Shown one piece after another: positions 9,659 through 16,446 of a DNA stretch of 18,719 nucleotides. Made by a program: the position numbers and the translations under genes. Source of the stretch: Planctomycetaceae bacterium (GTDB lineage Bacteria; Planctomycetota; Planctomycetia; Pirellulales; Pirellulaceae); contig JABHUV010000062.1 of assembly GCA_018658605.1 (NCBI GenBank), positions 1 through 18,719 on the forward strand, written 5' to 3'. A model generated the notes under the pieces. The model did no database searches, had not been told where the DNA came from, and worked only from the letters and a program-made list of their open reading frames with translations. Position 1 is the stretch's first letter, and the number at the start of each line of letters is the position of its first letter.

Positions 9659-10075
9659 ATGCCCATCAAATTAAACAGCGCCGAAGAACCGACACTCAAT
9701 CTAACTCCGATGATTGACATCGTTTTCCTGTTGATTATCTTTTTCATGGTTGGCACGAAGTTCACTGAAATTGAACAGGAATTAAAAATATCAATTCCAC
9801 AAATCGCCAGCGGCGCCACAATCTCGACCGAGCCCCAGCAATGTGTGATAGCTGTTTTTCATGATGGCCGCGTTTCAGTCGACAATGACGTAATGGAGAT
9901 TCATGAATTGGAAAGTAACCTTAGCCAACGCGTGAGCATCGGAGCGGAGTTGCATGTAATCATTCGAGGCGATGCCGAGGGCGCATTTCAAAACGTTGCC
10001 AATGTACTTAGCGCCTGCCGACGCGCCGGAGTGGATGATCTCGGTATTTCAGTTCGTATGGCATCTCGTGAGTGA
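9659..10075 (+). CDS. exbD: ExbD/TolR family biopolymer transport protein
   Basis: This 138-residue product has a short cytoplasmic N-terminus and one membrane helix with the family signature LTPMIDIVFLLIIFFMVGTKF. The Asp at residue 20 is the proton-carrying aspartate. The periplasmic domain follows (about 45-138), ending with the typical ...VANVLSACRRAGVDDLGISV. Length is normal for the family. It starts 5 bases after exbB and ends 8 bases before the toroid gene, so the three genes are almost certainly co-transcribed and translationally coupled. Confidence 0.93.
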   Translation: MPIKLNSAEEPTLNLTPMIDIVFLLIIFFMVGTKFTEIEQELKISIPQIASGATISTEPQQCVIAVFHDGRVSVDNDVMEIHELESNLSQRVSIGAELHVIIRGDAEGAFQNVANVLSACRRAGVDDLGISVRMASRE

Positions 10076-10083
10076 GGTGTTGA

Positions 10084-11967
10084 ATGAGCAACGCAATAAA
10101 TGATACCTATTTACTGAACTGTTCAAACCTCGTTCATTTGCGTGGCTCGTTATTCGCCACGCCCGAGTACTTTGACCCGATTGTAAGTCATGCGACTGGC
10201 ACTATTGTGTGGATTGGTTTATTGATTTTAACCATCGCGTTTTTTGTGATGTCATGGACAAAACTTGGTCAAGGGCGACCGCTTGTCAAATGCCTTGTTT
10301 TCAGTATTTTCGCGCACTTATTAATGGTGATCTTCTTTTACGGGACACAATGGCTTGGGTTTAGAGGCAACACTGTAGTGGTCGAGTCGTTTAATATTTC
10401 GCTCGTCGACGACACGGGTGATCCTACTAATCACGATGAACGCGCACAGGCTGACGATAAAGACGTTAGTCTATCGGTGGAAGAGGAAATCGTTCCTCAT
10501 GAGGAAGCAGTTAAGATCGACGATTCCGAACCTATGATCAATTCAGAACCGGTAGCGGATCTGACAGAGGCGGGCGGTCTGTCTGCTTTAGAGGGTGTTG
10601 AATCTGTGAAACCCCCTGTACGGTCGGTTGAATCACTAGATGCAGTTGCAATCGCGGATATTGATGCGACAGACGTCACAGGTGATATCACAGCCGGTGA
10701 AAGCGAGTCGCCACTATCGGAAATTCAACCTGTAAACTCGTCCGTAAGTGACGTCGGCAATGCTGTCGACGTCCAAGCACACTCGGACAATAAAGTGGAC
10801 AGTGTCCCAGCAGCGGATGTCGATGATGTGACCTCCGCCGTGGATAGCGACACTGGTTTAGAAAAAATAACACGTTTAGACGGGACGGAGATGCCTCTAC
10901 GATATCAAAATCGATTTGCGTCGGTATCCGACCAGACGACGAAGAGTACGATTGGAAAGTTTTCGAGTGGAATTAAAGGGTCACGATTTGGCGCGACTCG
11001 TGATACGGCCGCCGCAGTAGAGTCCGCTTTACAGTGGCTCGTAGCAAATCAGGAAGCAAATGGTAATTGGGACGCGTCGCTGCACCGTGCAGGCGTTGAT
11101 CGCCAAGTCGACGGACAGCAGAGGTCCGCCACCGGAGTGAACGCGGATAATGGCATCACTGGCCTGGCCCTTCTGGCGTTATTGGGTGATGGTAATACGC
11201 ATATAGTTGGCAGGAGGCGTGAAGCTGTACAGCACGGTTTAGAGTACCTATTAGGACAACAAGTTTCCAACGGTAGCCTGGCTGGCAACGCGACGATGTT
11301 CGCGCGCATGTATTGCCACGCGATGGCAACGGTAGCGGTGTGCGAAGCCTATGCGATGACGCGAGACGAACGTCTACAGCGGTGCGCCCAACGAGCGATA
11401 GAGTATACGCTTGATTGCCAGGACACGTTGACCGGTGGCTGGCGGTATCAACGCAGTGACCCCGGCGATATGAGTCAGTTTGGATGGCAGGTGTTGGCGT
11501 TACAGAGTGCCCAGCAGGCTGGAATTCCAACGCCGCCGGAGACAAAAATACTGATGCTGAAGTTTTTGCAATCTTGCAACACAGGCTTAAAACGGGGCTT
11601 AGCCTCCTACCGTCCCGGTTTTGGAGCGACAGCGGCAATGACGGCCGAATCAATGGCGTGTCGCATATGGTTAGGTGCTCAGAACACACCGGAACAATTG
11701 GCCGAGGGCACACAGTATTTGCTGGCGCGGTTGCCATCAACGGAACGCCCAGATTTCTATTATTGGTATTACGGTAGTTTGTCAATTCGCATTGTTGGCG
11801 GAGAGCCGTGGGAGCGTTGGACGGTTGCCCTGAAGCAAACCTTGCCGCCGATGCAGCGGAGCGATGGAAGTTGGTCGTCGGTGACTAAGTGGGCCGGTTA
11901 TGGTGGAACAGTCTATAGCACTGCGATGGGTGCGTTATGTTTAGAGAGTTTTTATCGTTATCAGTAG
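10084..11967 (+). CDS. Membrane-anchored alpha/alpha-toroid protein with TonB-like SxxxH helix
   Basis: The 627-residue product has two membrane helices (about 39-58 and 71-91) joined by a basic loop (TKLGQGRPLVK). This puts the loop in the cytoplasm and everything after residue 91 in the periplasm. Helix 2 reads FSIFAHLLMVIFF; its S74-x-x-x-H78 matches the S16xxxH20 motif that TonB uses to engage ExbB/ExbD. A linker of about 200 residues, rich in Asp, Glu, Ser and Val, follows. Residues 300-627 form an alpha/alpha-toroid of the prenyltransferase/squalene-cyclase repeat type, with units such as ALQWLVANQEANGNW, YTLDCQDTLTGGWRYQ and QRSDGSWSS. No catalytic DxDD is seen in the toroid part, so a binding rather than cyclase role is likely. 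A hairpin with GU pairs overlaps the stop codon (11966-11984). Confidence 0.85.
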   Translation: MSNAINDTYLLNCSNLVHLRGSLFATPEYFDPIVSHATGTIVWIGLLILTIAFFVMSWTKLGQGRPLVKCLVFSIFAHLLMVIFFYGTQWLGFRGNTVVVESFNISLVDDTGDPTNHDERAQADDKDVSLSVEEEIVPHEEAVKIDDSEPMINSEPVADLTEAGGLSALEGVESVKPPVRSVESLDAVAIADIDATDVTGDITAGESESPLSEIQPVNSSVSDVGNAVDVQAHSDNKVDSVPAADVDDVTSAVDSDTGLEKITRLDGTEMPLRYQNRFASVSDQTTKSTIGKFSSGIKGSRFGATRDTAAAVESALQWLVANQEANGNWDASLHRAGVDRQVDGQQRSATGVNADNGITGLALLALLGDGNTHIVGRRREAVQHGLEYLLGQQVSNGSLAGNATMFARMYCHAMATVAVCEAYAMTRDERLQRCAQRAIEYTLDCQDTLTGGWRYQRSDPGDMSQFGWQVLALQSAQQAGIPTPPETKILMLKFLQSCNTGLKRGLASYRPGFGATAAMTAESMACRIWLGAQNTPEQLAEGTQYLLARLPSTERPDFYYWYYGSLSIRIVGGEPWERWTVALKQTLPPMQRSDGSWSSVTKWAGYGGTVYSTAMGALCLESFYRYQ

Positions 11968-12023
11968 GCTTTTCAAAGAGGCCTGCCAATAAGATTAGCA
12001 ATTTATCGTAAAAGGTGTGCAAT

Positions 12024-12542
12024 ATGCAGATGTTAAAAAGCTCCGTGGTTGCATTTGGTGGTGTGGTACTTGCCGTAATATTGGTAAGTTTGGTGCAGCA
12101 GTTAGGGCATGTATTGTTTGAAGTGCCGGCAGGGCTTGAAGGGGCGACACCAGAAGAGACGATAGAGATAATTGAGGCTTGGATGCCAACAGCACCGTTT
12201 GGTGCCATTGCGATGGTATTGGTGAGTTGGTTAAGTGGCACCTATTTTGGCGCCTGGTTTGCCGCTCGGTTTACCGATGAGTTACCTTATGCGCATGCTG
12301 CGCCGACGATTTGTGTGATGGTTCTTTGTGCGCTGCTAATGTTGTTGAGCCTGCCGCATCCGTTGTGGATGAATGTAGGATCGGTATTAATTGTGCCGGC
12401 AGGGTTGTACGGGGCTTACGTTGGAAGGTCGCGAATAGACGAGATTCAACCAGAAGATCAGTTTGCTTCTTCAGCGGATTCGGCAGTAGCAGAAGGCTCT
12501 GACGGTGGCGGCTCGAACATCGGCGCGGATGGTGGCGAGTAG
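12024..12542 (+). CDS. Small four-helix membrane protein of unknown function
   Basis: This 172-residue hydrophobic protein has about four predicted membrane helices (near residues 6-27, 57-77, 90-108 and 113-131), then a soluble acidic, Gly/Ser/Ala-rich tail. I recognise no family. ATG 12024 is preferred because AAAGG at 12011-12015 is 8 bases upstream; a GTG at 12015 in frame adds three residues. It begins about 56 bases after the toroid gene and is probably the last gene of the exbB operon. The last 85 bases, encoding the tail, overlap the end of the minus-strand tatA-like gene, an unusually long convergent overlap. Confidence 0.75.
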   Translation: MQMLKSSVVAFGGVVLAVILVSLVQQLGHVLFEVPAGLEGATPEETIEIIEAWMPTAPFGAIAMVLVSWLSGTYFGAWFAARFTDELPYAHAAPTICVMVLCALLMLLSLPHPLWMNVGSVLIVPAGLYGAYVGRSRIDEIQPEDQFASSADSAVAEGSDGGGSNIGADGGE

Positions 12543-12856
12543 TCATCGAAATCTTCGGCGGACCAGTCGTCAGCGCCCGAGGCGGAAGATGAAGTGTTGT
12601 TTGAGCCGTCATCAGGATCGCTGTAAACGTCGTTGACGTATTCGTCGACGCGAACTTGACTTTGGAACTCAGACAAACCCTTGCGAAATTCGCGATAAGT
12701 CTTTCCAAACTTGCGGGCTACACTTGGTAAATTTTTGCCAAAGAGCATCACAGCGATTCCGCCGATAACCATAACTTCCATCATGCCCATTCCACCGAAT
12801 ATGAAACCGAGTGGAGCGAAATGTGTCAGCGCATTATCTATTATTATTATGTTCAT
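12458..12856 (-). CDS. tatA: TatA/TatB-family protein-export subunit, distal copy
   Basis: TatA proteins oligomerise to let folded, cofactor-bearing proteins cross the inner membrane with TatC. The 132-residue product has a 22-residue front extension, then MGMMEVMVIGGIAVMLFGKNLP (membrane helix plus the FG-LP hinge), then the amphipathic helix SVARKFGKTYREFRKGLSEF, both hallmarks of TatA/B. The tail is long, acidic and Pro/Ser-rich. It lies 84 bases downstream of the other tatA-like gene on the same strand. The last 85 bases overlap a plus-strand gene antisense. TatB-like function cannot be excluded, since the two families are hard to tell apart. Confidence 0.85.
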   Translation of the reverse strand: MNIIIIDNALTHFAPLGFIFGGMGMMEVMVIGGIAVMLFGKNLPSVARKFGKTYREFRKGLSEFQSQVRVDEYVNDVYSDPDDGSNNTSSSASGADDWSAEDFDDYSPPSAPMFEPPPSEPSATAESAEEAN

Positions 12857-12940
12857 GAGGAGGGATCTCCAATGGATATTATCCGGTTGGACAGGAGGTT
12901 AACGATGATGAGTTAGGGGTTTGATCGAATTGGCGTTTGT

Positions 12941-13171
12941 TTATTCGTCGCCGTCACTATCTTCGTCGCCGGTACTATCTTCATCGATGCTGTTATCCTC
13001 ATCGTCGAGAGGTGAGTCATCGCGGATCCCTTTCTTGAACTCATTGGCGCTTTTACCAATGCTTCTGGCCAAACCAGGAAGTTTAGTGGAACCAAATAAG
13101 AGGATGAAAATCCCAGCGACTATCATCAGTTCGGTGGTCCCAAGACCCATAAATCCTAATAGCATATTCAT
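12941..13171 (-). CDS. tatA: TatA family twin-arginine translocase subunit, proximal copy
   Basis: The 76-residue product has standard TatA size. The membrane helix GTTELMIVAGIFILLFG is followed by the hinge and amphipathic helix (STKLPGLARSIGKSANEFKKGI) and a very acidic tail of about 26 residues (Asp/Glu-rich with Ser). GAGG at 13179-13182 lies 7 bases before the ATG, a good ribosome site. It is the first gene of a probable two-gene tatA-tatA unit on the minus strand. No tatC is in the window. Confidence 0.9.
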   Translation of the reverse strand: MNMLLGFMGLGTTELMIVAGIFILLFGSTKLPGLARSIGKSANEFKKGIRDDSPLDDEDNSIDEDSTGDEDSDGDE

Positions 13172-13638
13172 AATCTGCCCTCGCGCATGTTAATGGTGTG
13201 TAAGCTGTAAAAACAGCATCAACTAAATCCCAAGAGGCGAAAGCGGGTAAGCACCCAATTAGACGGGTTTACCAGAACCAACTCGAGTCCATTTCATTGT
13301 AACCAGCGACCGTTAATCGTCAAGGCGAGGTCGCGCCGTGTGTGAAGTTAACATGGACAGAGTCAGCGCAAATCCTGCTTTATTGAAGTGCGATGGTAAA
13401 AAAGTTACCAAATTAGTGCAGATTTTCATTGTTATGATATCTTCTAATGTTTGAGGTAGCCTAGGGCGATAAAATTGATATTCGACCTACTGCTTCCGCA
13501 CAGGTGCCTACTGCTTCCGCACAGATGATAGTTAAGAAACATATATTGCTTAGCTACGTGCAAACTCGTAAAATGCAGCAAATAATTTTGTGACGATTGG
13601 CAAATAAATTACACTCTAACCAATAGGTCGTTTGTAAC
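13172..13638. other. Divergent intergenic region between tatA pair and LEARNLLAAD protein
   Basis: This stretch of 467 bases separates the minus-strand tatA unit from the plus-strand secreted-protein gene. It holds a 21-base-period tandem repeat (separate entry), the palindrome CCTAGG near 13460, and a candidate plus-strand promoter TTGTGA (13588-13593), 16 bases, TACACT (13610-13615), which would give a leader of about 17 bases. I see no protein gene or RNA gene. Confidence 0.45.
13486..13524. repeat. Two-copy tandem repeat, 21-base period
   Basis: CCTACTGCTTCCGCACAG occurs at 13486-13503 and again, identical over 18 bases, at 13507-13524, separated by GTG. The period of 21 bases is two helical turns. 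It is located 115-153 bases upstream of the LEARNLLAAD gene. Confidence 0.9.
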
Positions 13639-15060
13639 ATGACCAACGATAAAACGTCGTTTAGACCGGCTATTGAAACGCTCGAAGCACGGAATTTACT
13701 TGCGGCGGATCTTAATATCGCATTTCAAAACCCGCTGCTCTACCAAGATGTAAATTTCGACCAATTCGTGTCGCAAATCGACGCATTGCAAGTCATCAAC
13801 CATGTCAATCTTGTTAATAACAATGTTGTCCCGGACGGTCGGGTTCAGTCATTCCTTGACGTTAATGGGGATGAAGATGTGTCTGGAATCGACGCACTTC
13901 GGATCATCAATAATCTAAATGGCGGCGAAGTCACCGAACAAAGTGTCTTTGAGCAAATCGATGACTTTGTTGATGAAATTCAAATAATGAATGACCTAGT
14001 GCCTGCAGACTTAGATGTCATCAGCCAAAATGTCGTTGCTGAAATGGAAATGAAATCTGCCAACCTGCGTGCCGTGCGTGGGGACTTAACTGCATTTTTG
14101 AATACGCCTCGTCACGAACCAACACTCATTGCCGACCGCATGGCAAACATTCGTACTGCCGTTGATCAACTCACCGACGACATTCTGACGGACCTAAACG
14201 AATTTAATGGAGACCGCGCGGACCTCGATATCGAACATGGCGACCTACGTCAACTCGGCATCCACCGGCGTTTCCAATTGAAATTTTCTGAGATCCGTGA
14301 AACTCGACAACAGGGCCATAAGTGGGAAGACTACTTACCCCACGGTGAAGTGACACAGGAGCAAGTTGATTTCAATGTAGATCGCCTGCAAAAATCATTC
14401 GGACAAGGCATTCTTCCACACCACATTGATGTGGAACAAGTTAACCACGCGATCCGTTCGCTCCGTGAACGGAATATATTTGACTTCCGTTTTGGTGACG
14501 GGCAACATGATTTCGCGAACGCGCCAGAAGTTACCCCCACGACTGTTACCGAACAATTTACAGGCTATTCGGAGGATTCCGATTTTGACGATGTCGATAG
14601 TCGGCACGATTTTATTGTCGACCAAACATCATTTGCGGAATTGTGGAATGAATGGAATGCGATCGACGCGGTGCCGGCGGTCGATTTTACTCAAAACATT
14701 GTTGTCGTTGCTGTCGTCCCAGGGCCTAATCAAATTATGATGCAACCCACGCTAGATCTTAGTGGTAATCTCATGCTCAAAGCGGCCAGTACTCGCATGG
14801 CTGGGCCCGGGTTTAGCTATGCGATTCAAATTATCCCCCGCGGAGGGATTGAGTCGGTGAATCATGTGAGCTTGAATCGCCCCGGCGGTCTGCCTACGAC
14901 TGAAGAAATCGCTCAAGAACGTATTCTCCGTTTGCGTAGCTGGGTAGATGAAGGTAATCTCCCTGATTTTATTCCCACGGAAACTGCGCAGCGGATGTTG
15001 TCCCATCTGGAAAATGGTGGAACACCACTGGGAAGATTTTTTCGCCGCTTAGGCCAATAG
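13639..15060 (+). CDS. Planctomycete secreted protein with dockerin-like repeat and PrcB-like domain
   Basis: The 473-residue product starts with RPAIETLEARNLLAAD (residues 9-24), the planctomycete export-associated LExRxLLAA motif. A dockerin type I-like pair of calcium loops follows: D37-V-N39-F-D41...S45...D48 with ALQVINHVN, and D74-V-N76-G-D78...S82...D85 with ALRIINNLN. The centre (about 100-320) is charged and helical and I do not recognise it. Residues about 325-425 (QTSFAELWNEWN...VDFTQNIVVVAVVPG) resemble the PrcB C-terminal type domain; that call is tentative. No clear ribosome site precedes the ATG. It converges on the enolase-family gene with only 24 bases between stops. Probably an extracellular or envelope protein; substrate unknown. 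Confidence 0.82.
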   Translation: MTNDKTSFRPAIETLEARNLLAADLNIAFQNPLLYQDVNFDQFVSQIDALQVINHVNLVNNNVVPDGRVQSFLDVNGDEDVSGIDALRIINNLNGGEVTEQSVFEQIDDFVDEIQIMNDLVPADLDVISQNVVAEMEMKSANLRAVRGDLTAFLNTPRHEPTLIADRMANIRTAVDQLTDDILTDLNEFNGDRADLDIEHGDLRQLGIHRRFQLKFSEIRETRQQGHKWEDYLPHGEVTQEQVDFNVDRLQKSFGQGILPHHIDVEQVNHAIRSLRERNIFDFRFGDGQHDFANAPEVTPTTVTEQFTGYSEDSDFDDVDSRHDFIVDQTSFAELWNEWNAIDAVPAVDFTQNIVVVAVVPGPNQIMMQPTLDLSGNLMLKAASTRMAGPGFSYAIQIIPRGGIESVNHVSLNRPGGLPTTEEIAQERILRLRSWVDEGNLPDFIPTETAQRMLSHLENGGTPLGRFFRRLGQ

Positions 15061-15084
15061 TTCCCGTGAATTCCGCGAGCGTGG

Positions 15085-16164
15085 TCAATTCTTTTGGTAC
15101 TGCAGTACTTTTTCCTTGACGACGGTGACACCTAAACCTGGCGCTTCCGGTACGGCCATGTAGCCTCGATCTATTGGAATCATCTCAGTGGTAATATCAT
15201 CTGACAAGCCATAGTAGGTACAGTCGTTTGCCATGCTGTAGGCTGGACATGCTGCGGCAATGTGAAGCATGGCAGCAGTTTTAAGTCCAAGGTCATGGCC
15301 GCAGTGCATAATTGTCGGCAGGCTAGCGGCTTCGGCAATATGTCCGATCTTCACGCAGGGCAAAATACCTCCAGCGATATGTGTGTCTGGCAGGATATAT
15401 TCTGCAGCATCAGCTGCCAAAATTGCCAACACGCTATCGGGTTCTTCGACACTCTCGTTTAACGCGATGGGAGTTGTGGTTTGTTTTCGCAGCCAAGTCG
15501 CATCGGATAGGGGGTCGGCCATAATTGGCTGTTCGAAGTATTCGAGGTTGTAGGGTTCAAGCGCGCGACCCAGTTCTGCAGCTTCTGTATTTGAATACGC
15601 TCGGTTTGGATCGATTCTCAATTTGAGTTGGTCACCGACGGCATCGCGTACGCCACGCACCATATCGAGATCTTCTTGGGCATCGCTGCCCGCTTTGGTC
15701 TTAAGCGCCGTAAAGCCCTGTTCCACATACCACCGAGCCATCTCCCCTGCTCTCTCATAGCTTTGGATGCCCATGCATGCTGCTAAAGCAATCCGCTCGC
15801 GTACCTTGCCCCCGAGCATTTTGTAAAGCGGTAGATTATTGTCCTTACCTACGATATCCCACATCGCCATTTCCAAGCCACATCGCAACCGCGTTTCAAA
15901 TGGATTTTCGACGTGGAACTGTTCGATGTTGTAGGGATCCCAGCCATCGATGAATTCCCTCGCTTGGATATTTTGGGTTTCGATACTAATACCATCGAGA
16001 AAGTTTTGATTGTGTTCGCCCCAACCAACGACACCGGTATCGGTGGTTAGTTCAACGATCGCTTTTGTAGTGGTATCGGTCGTGCGAATATGCGAACGAT
16101 AAGGAGCGAGTGGTGACGTCTGTTTGATCTCGACGAGGTAAATTTGACATTGCGTAATGTGCAT
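15085..16164 (-). CDS. Enolase-superfamily enzyme, mandelate racemase type
   Basis: This 359-residue product has the full mandelate racemase/muconate lactonizing fold: a capping domain (1-125 and the C-terminus) and a barrel (126-330). Visible catalytic residues are K155-T-K157 (KxK at strand 2), metal ligands D185 (RIDPNR), E211 (EYFEQP) and E237 (LNES), then D260 (LPD) and H287 (MHCGHD). The Asp/His pair on strands 6 and 7 together with KxK fits the mandelate racemase/acid-sugar dehydratase subgroup rather than the muconate cycloisomerase subgroup, which carries Lys on strand 6. Such enzymes abstract the proton next to a carboxylate; the substrate, perhaps an aldonate or uronate, cannot be named. 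It is divergent from the DUF1549 gene. Confidence 0.88.
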   Translation of the reverse strand: MHITQCQIYLVEIKQTSPLAPYRSHIRTTDTTTKAIVELTTDTGVVGWGEHNQNFLDGISIETQNIQAREFIDGWDPYNIEQFHVENPFETRLRCGLEMAMWDIVGKDNNLPLYKMLGGKVRERIALAACMGIQSYERAGEMARWYVEQGFTALKTKAGSDAQEDLDMVRGVRDAVGDQLKLRIDPNRAYSNTEAAELGRALEPYNLEYFEQPIMADPLSDATWLRKQTTTPIALNESVEEPDSVLAILAADAAEYILPDTHIAGGILPCVKIGHIAEAASLPTIMHCGHDLGLKTAAMLHIAAACPAYSMANDCTYYGLSDDITTEMIPIDRGYMAVPEAPGLGVTVVKEKVLQYQKN

Positions 16165-16194
16165 GGGCGTTAACTCATTGCCTGATTAATGTTA

Positions 16195-16219
16195 ACAACA
16201 ATAGTTTGCTACTTGTTGT
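16195..16219. promoter_or_regulatory. Operator-like inverted repeat upstream of the enolase-family gene
   Basis: ACAACAA (16195-16201) and TTGTTGT (16213-16219) are perfect inverted arms with an 11-base centre, located 31-55 bases before the minus-strand start. Spacing and symmetry fit a dimeric regulator site, but no regulator gene is nearby and the arms are of low complexity. Confidence 0.3.
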
Positions 16220-16421
16220 ACTAGAATATCTCCCCTCTAACGTTTAATCCACCCAAAAGAGTAAATAACAACGCTAGGTATCGAATTCTCAGTTAGCCCA
16301 GAAAATCGGTGGACATCCAAAAAACGCGTAGATCTAAAAAAAATAATAATTCCGCGACTTCGTCAAAAAAAGTAAATCCGGTATAACTTTGACGCCGAAA
16401 ACGAGTTAACGTTCCGCAACG

Positions 16422-16446
16422 AGCTGGAAACAGCTATAATAAATAC
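16422..16446 (+). promoter_or_regulatory. TATAAT box adjacent to the DUF1549 start, possible leaderless mRNA
   Basis: A perfect TATAAT lies at 16435-16440, with the ATG at 16447. Initiation 6-7 bases after the box would put the first transcribed base at or beside the A of the ATG. No Shine-Dalgarno sequence precedes the ATG. The base window for a -35 (TTCCGC at 16412-16417) is poor. A small hairpin AGCTG, GAAA, CAGCT (16422-16435) overlaps the spacer. Confidence 0.4.

Larger units (their letters stand above)
16165..16446. other. Divergent intergenic region between enolase-family and DUF1549 genes
   Basis: The 282 bases must hold promoters for both directions. On the minus side there is a perfect dyad (16195-16219) and a weak pair TTGTTA, 17 bases, ATTAAA further upstream. 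On the plus side, TATAAT sits 6 bases before the ATG of the DUF1549 gene. A-rich runs occur at 16318-16324, 16336-16343 and 16365-16371. No gene is seen. Confidence 0.5.

Noticed and set aside
10819..10842. DVDD in the toroid protein, resembling the DxDD catalytic motif of squalene-hopene cyclases
   Set aside because: It lies in the acidic linker before the toroid, where Asp-rich tetrads arise by composition, not in the cyclase position.
11156..11785. 209-codon minus-strand frame inside the toroid gene
   Set aside because: It is antisense to a clearly recognised coding frame, with a composition typical of shadow frames and no domain.
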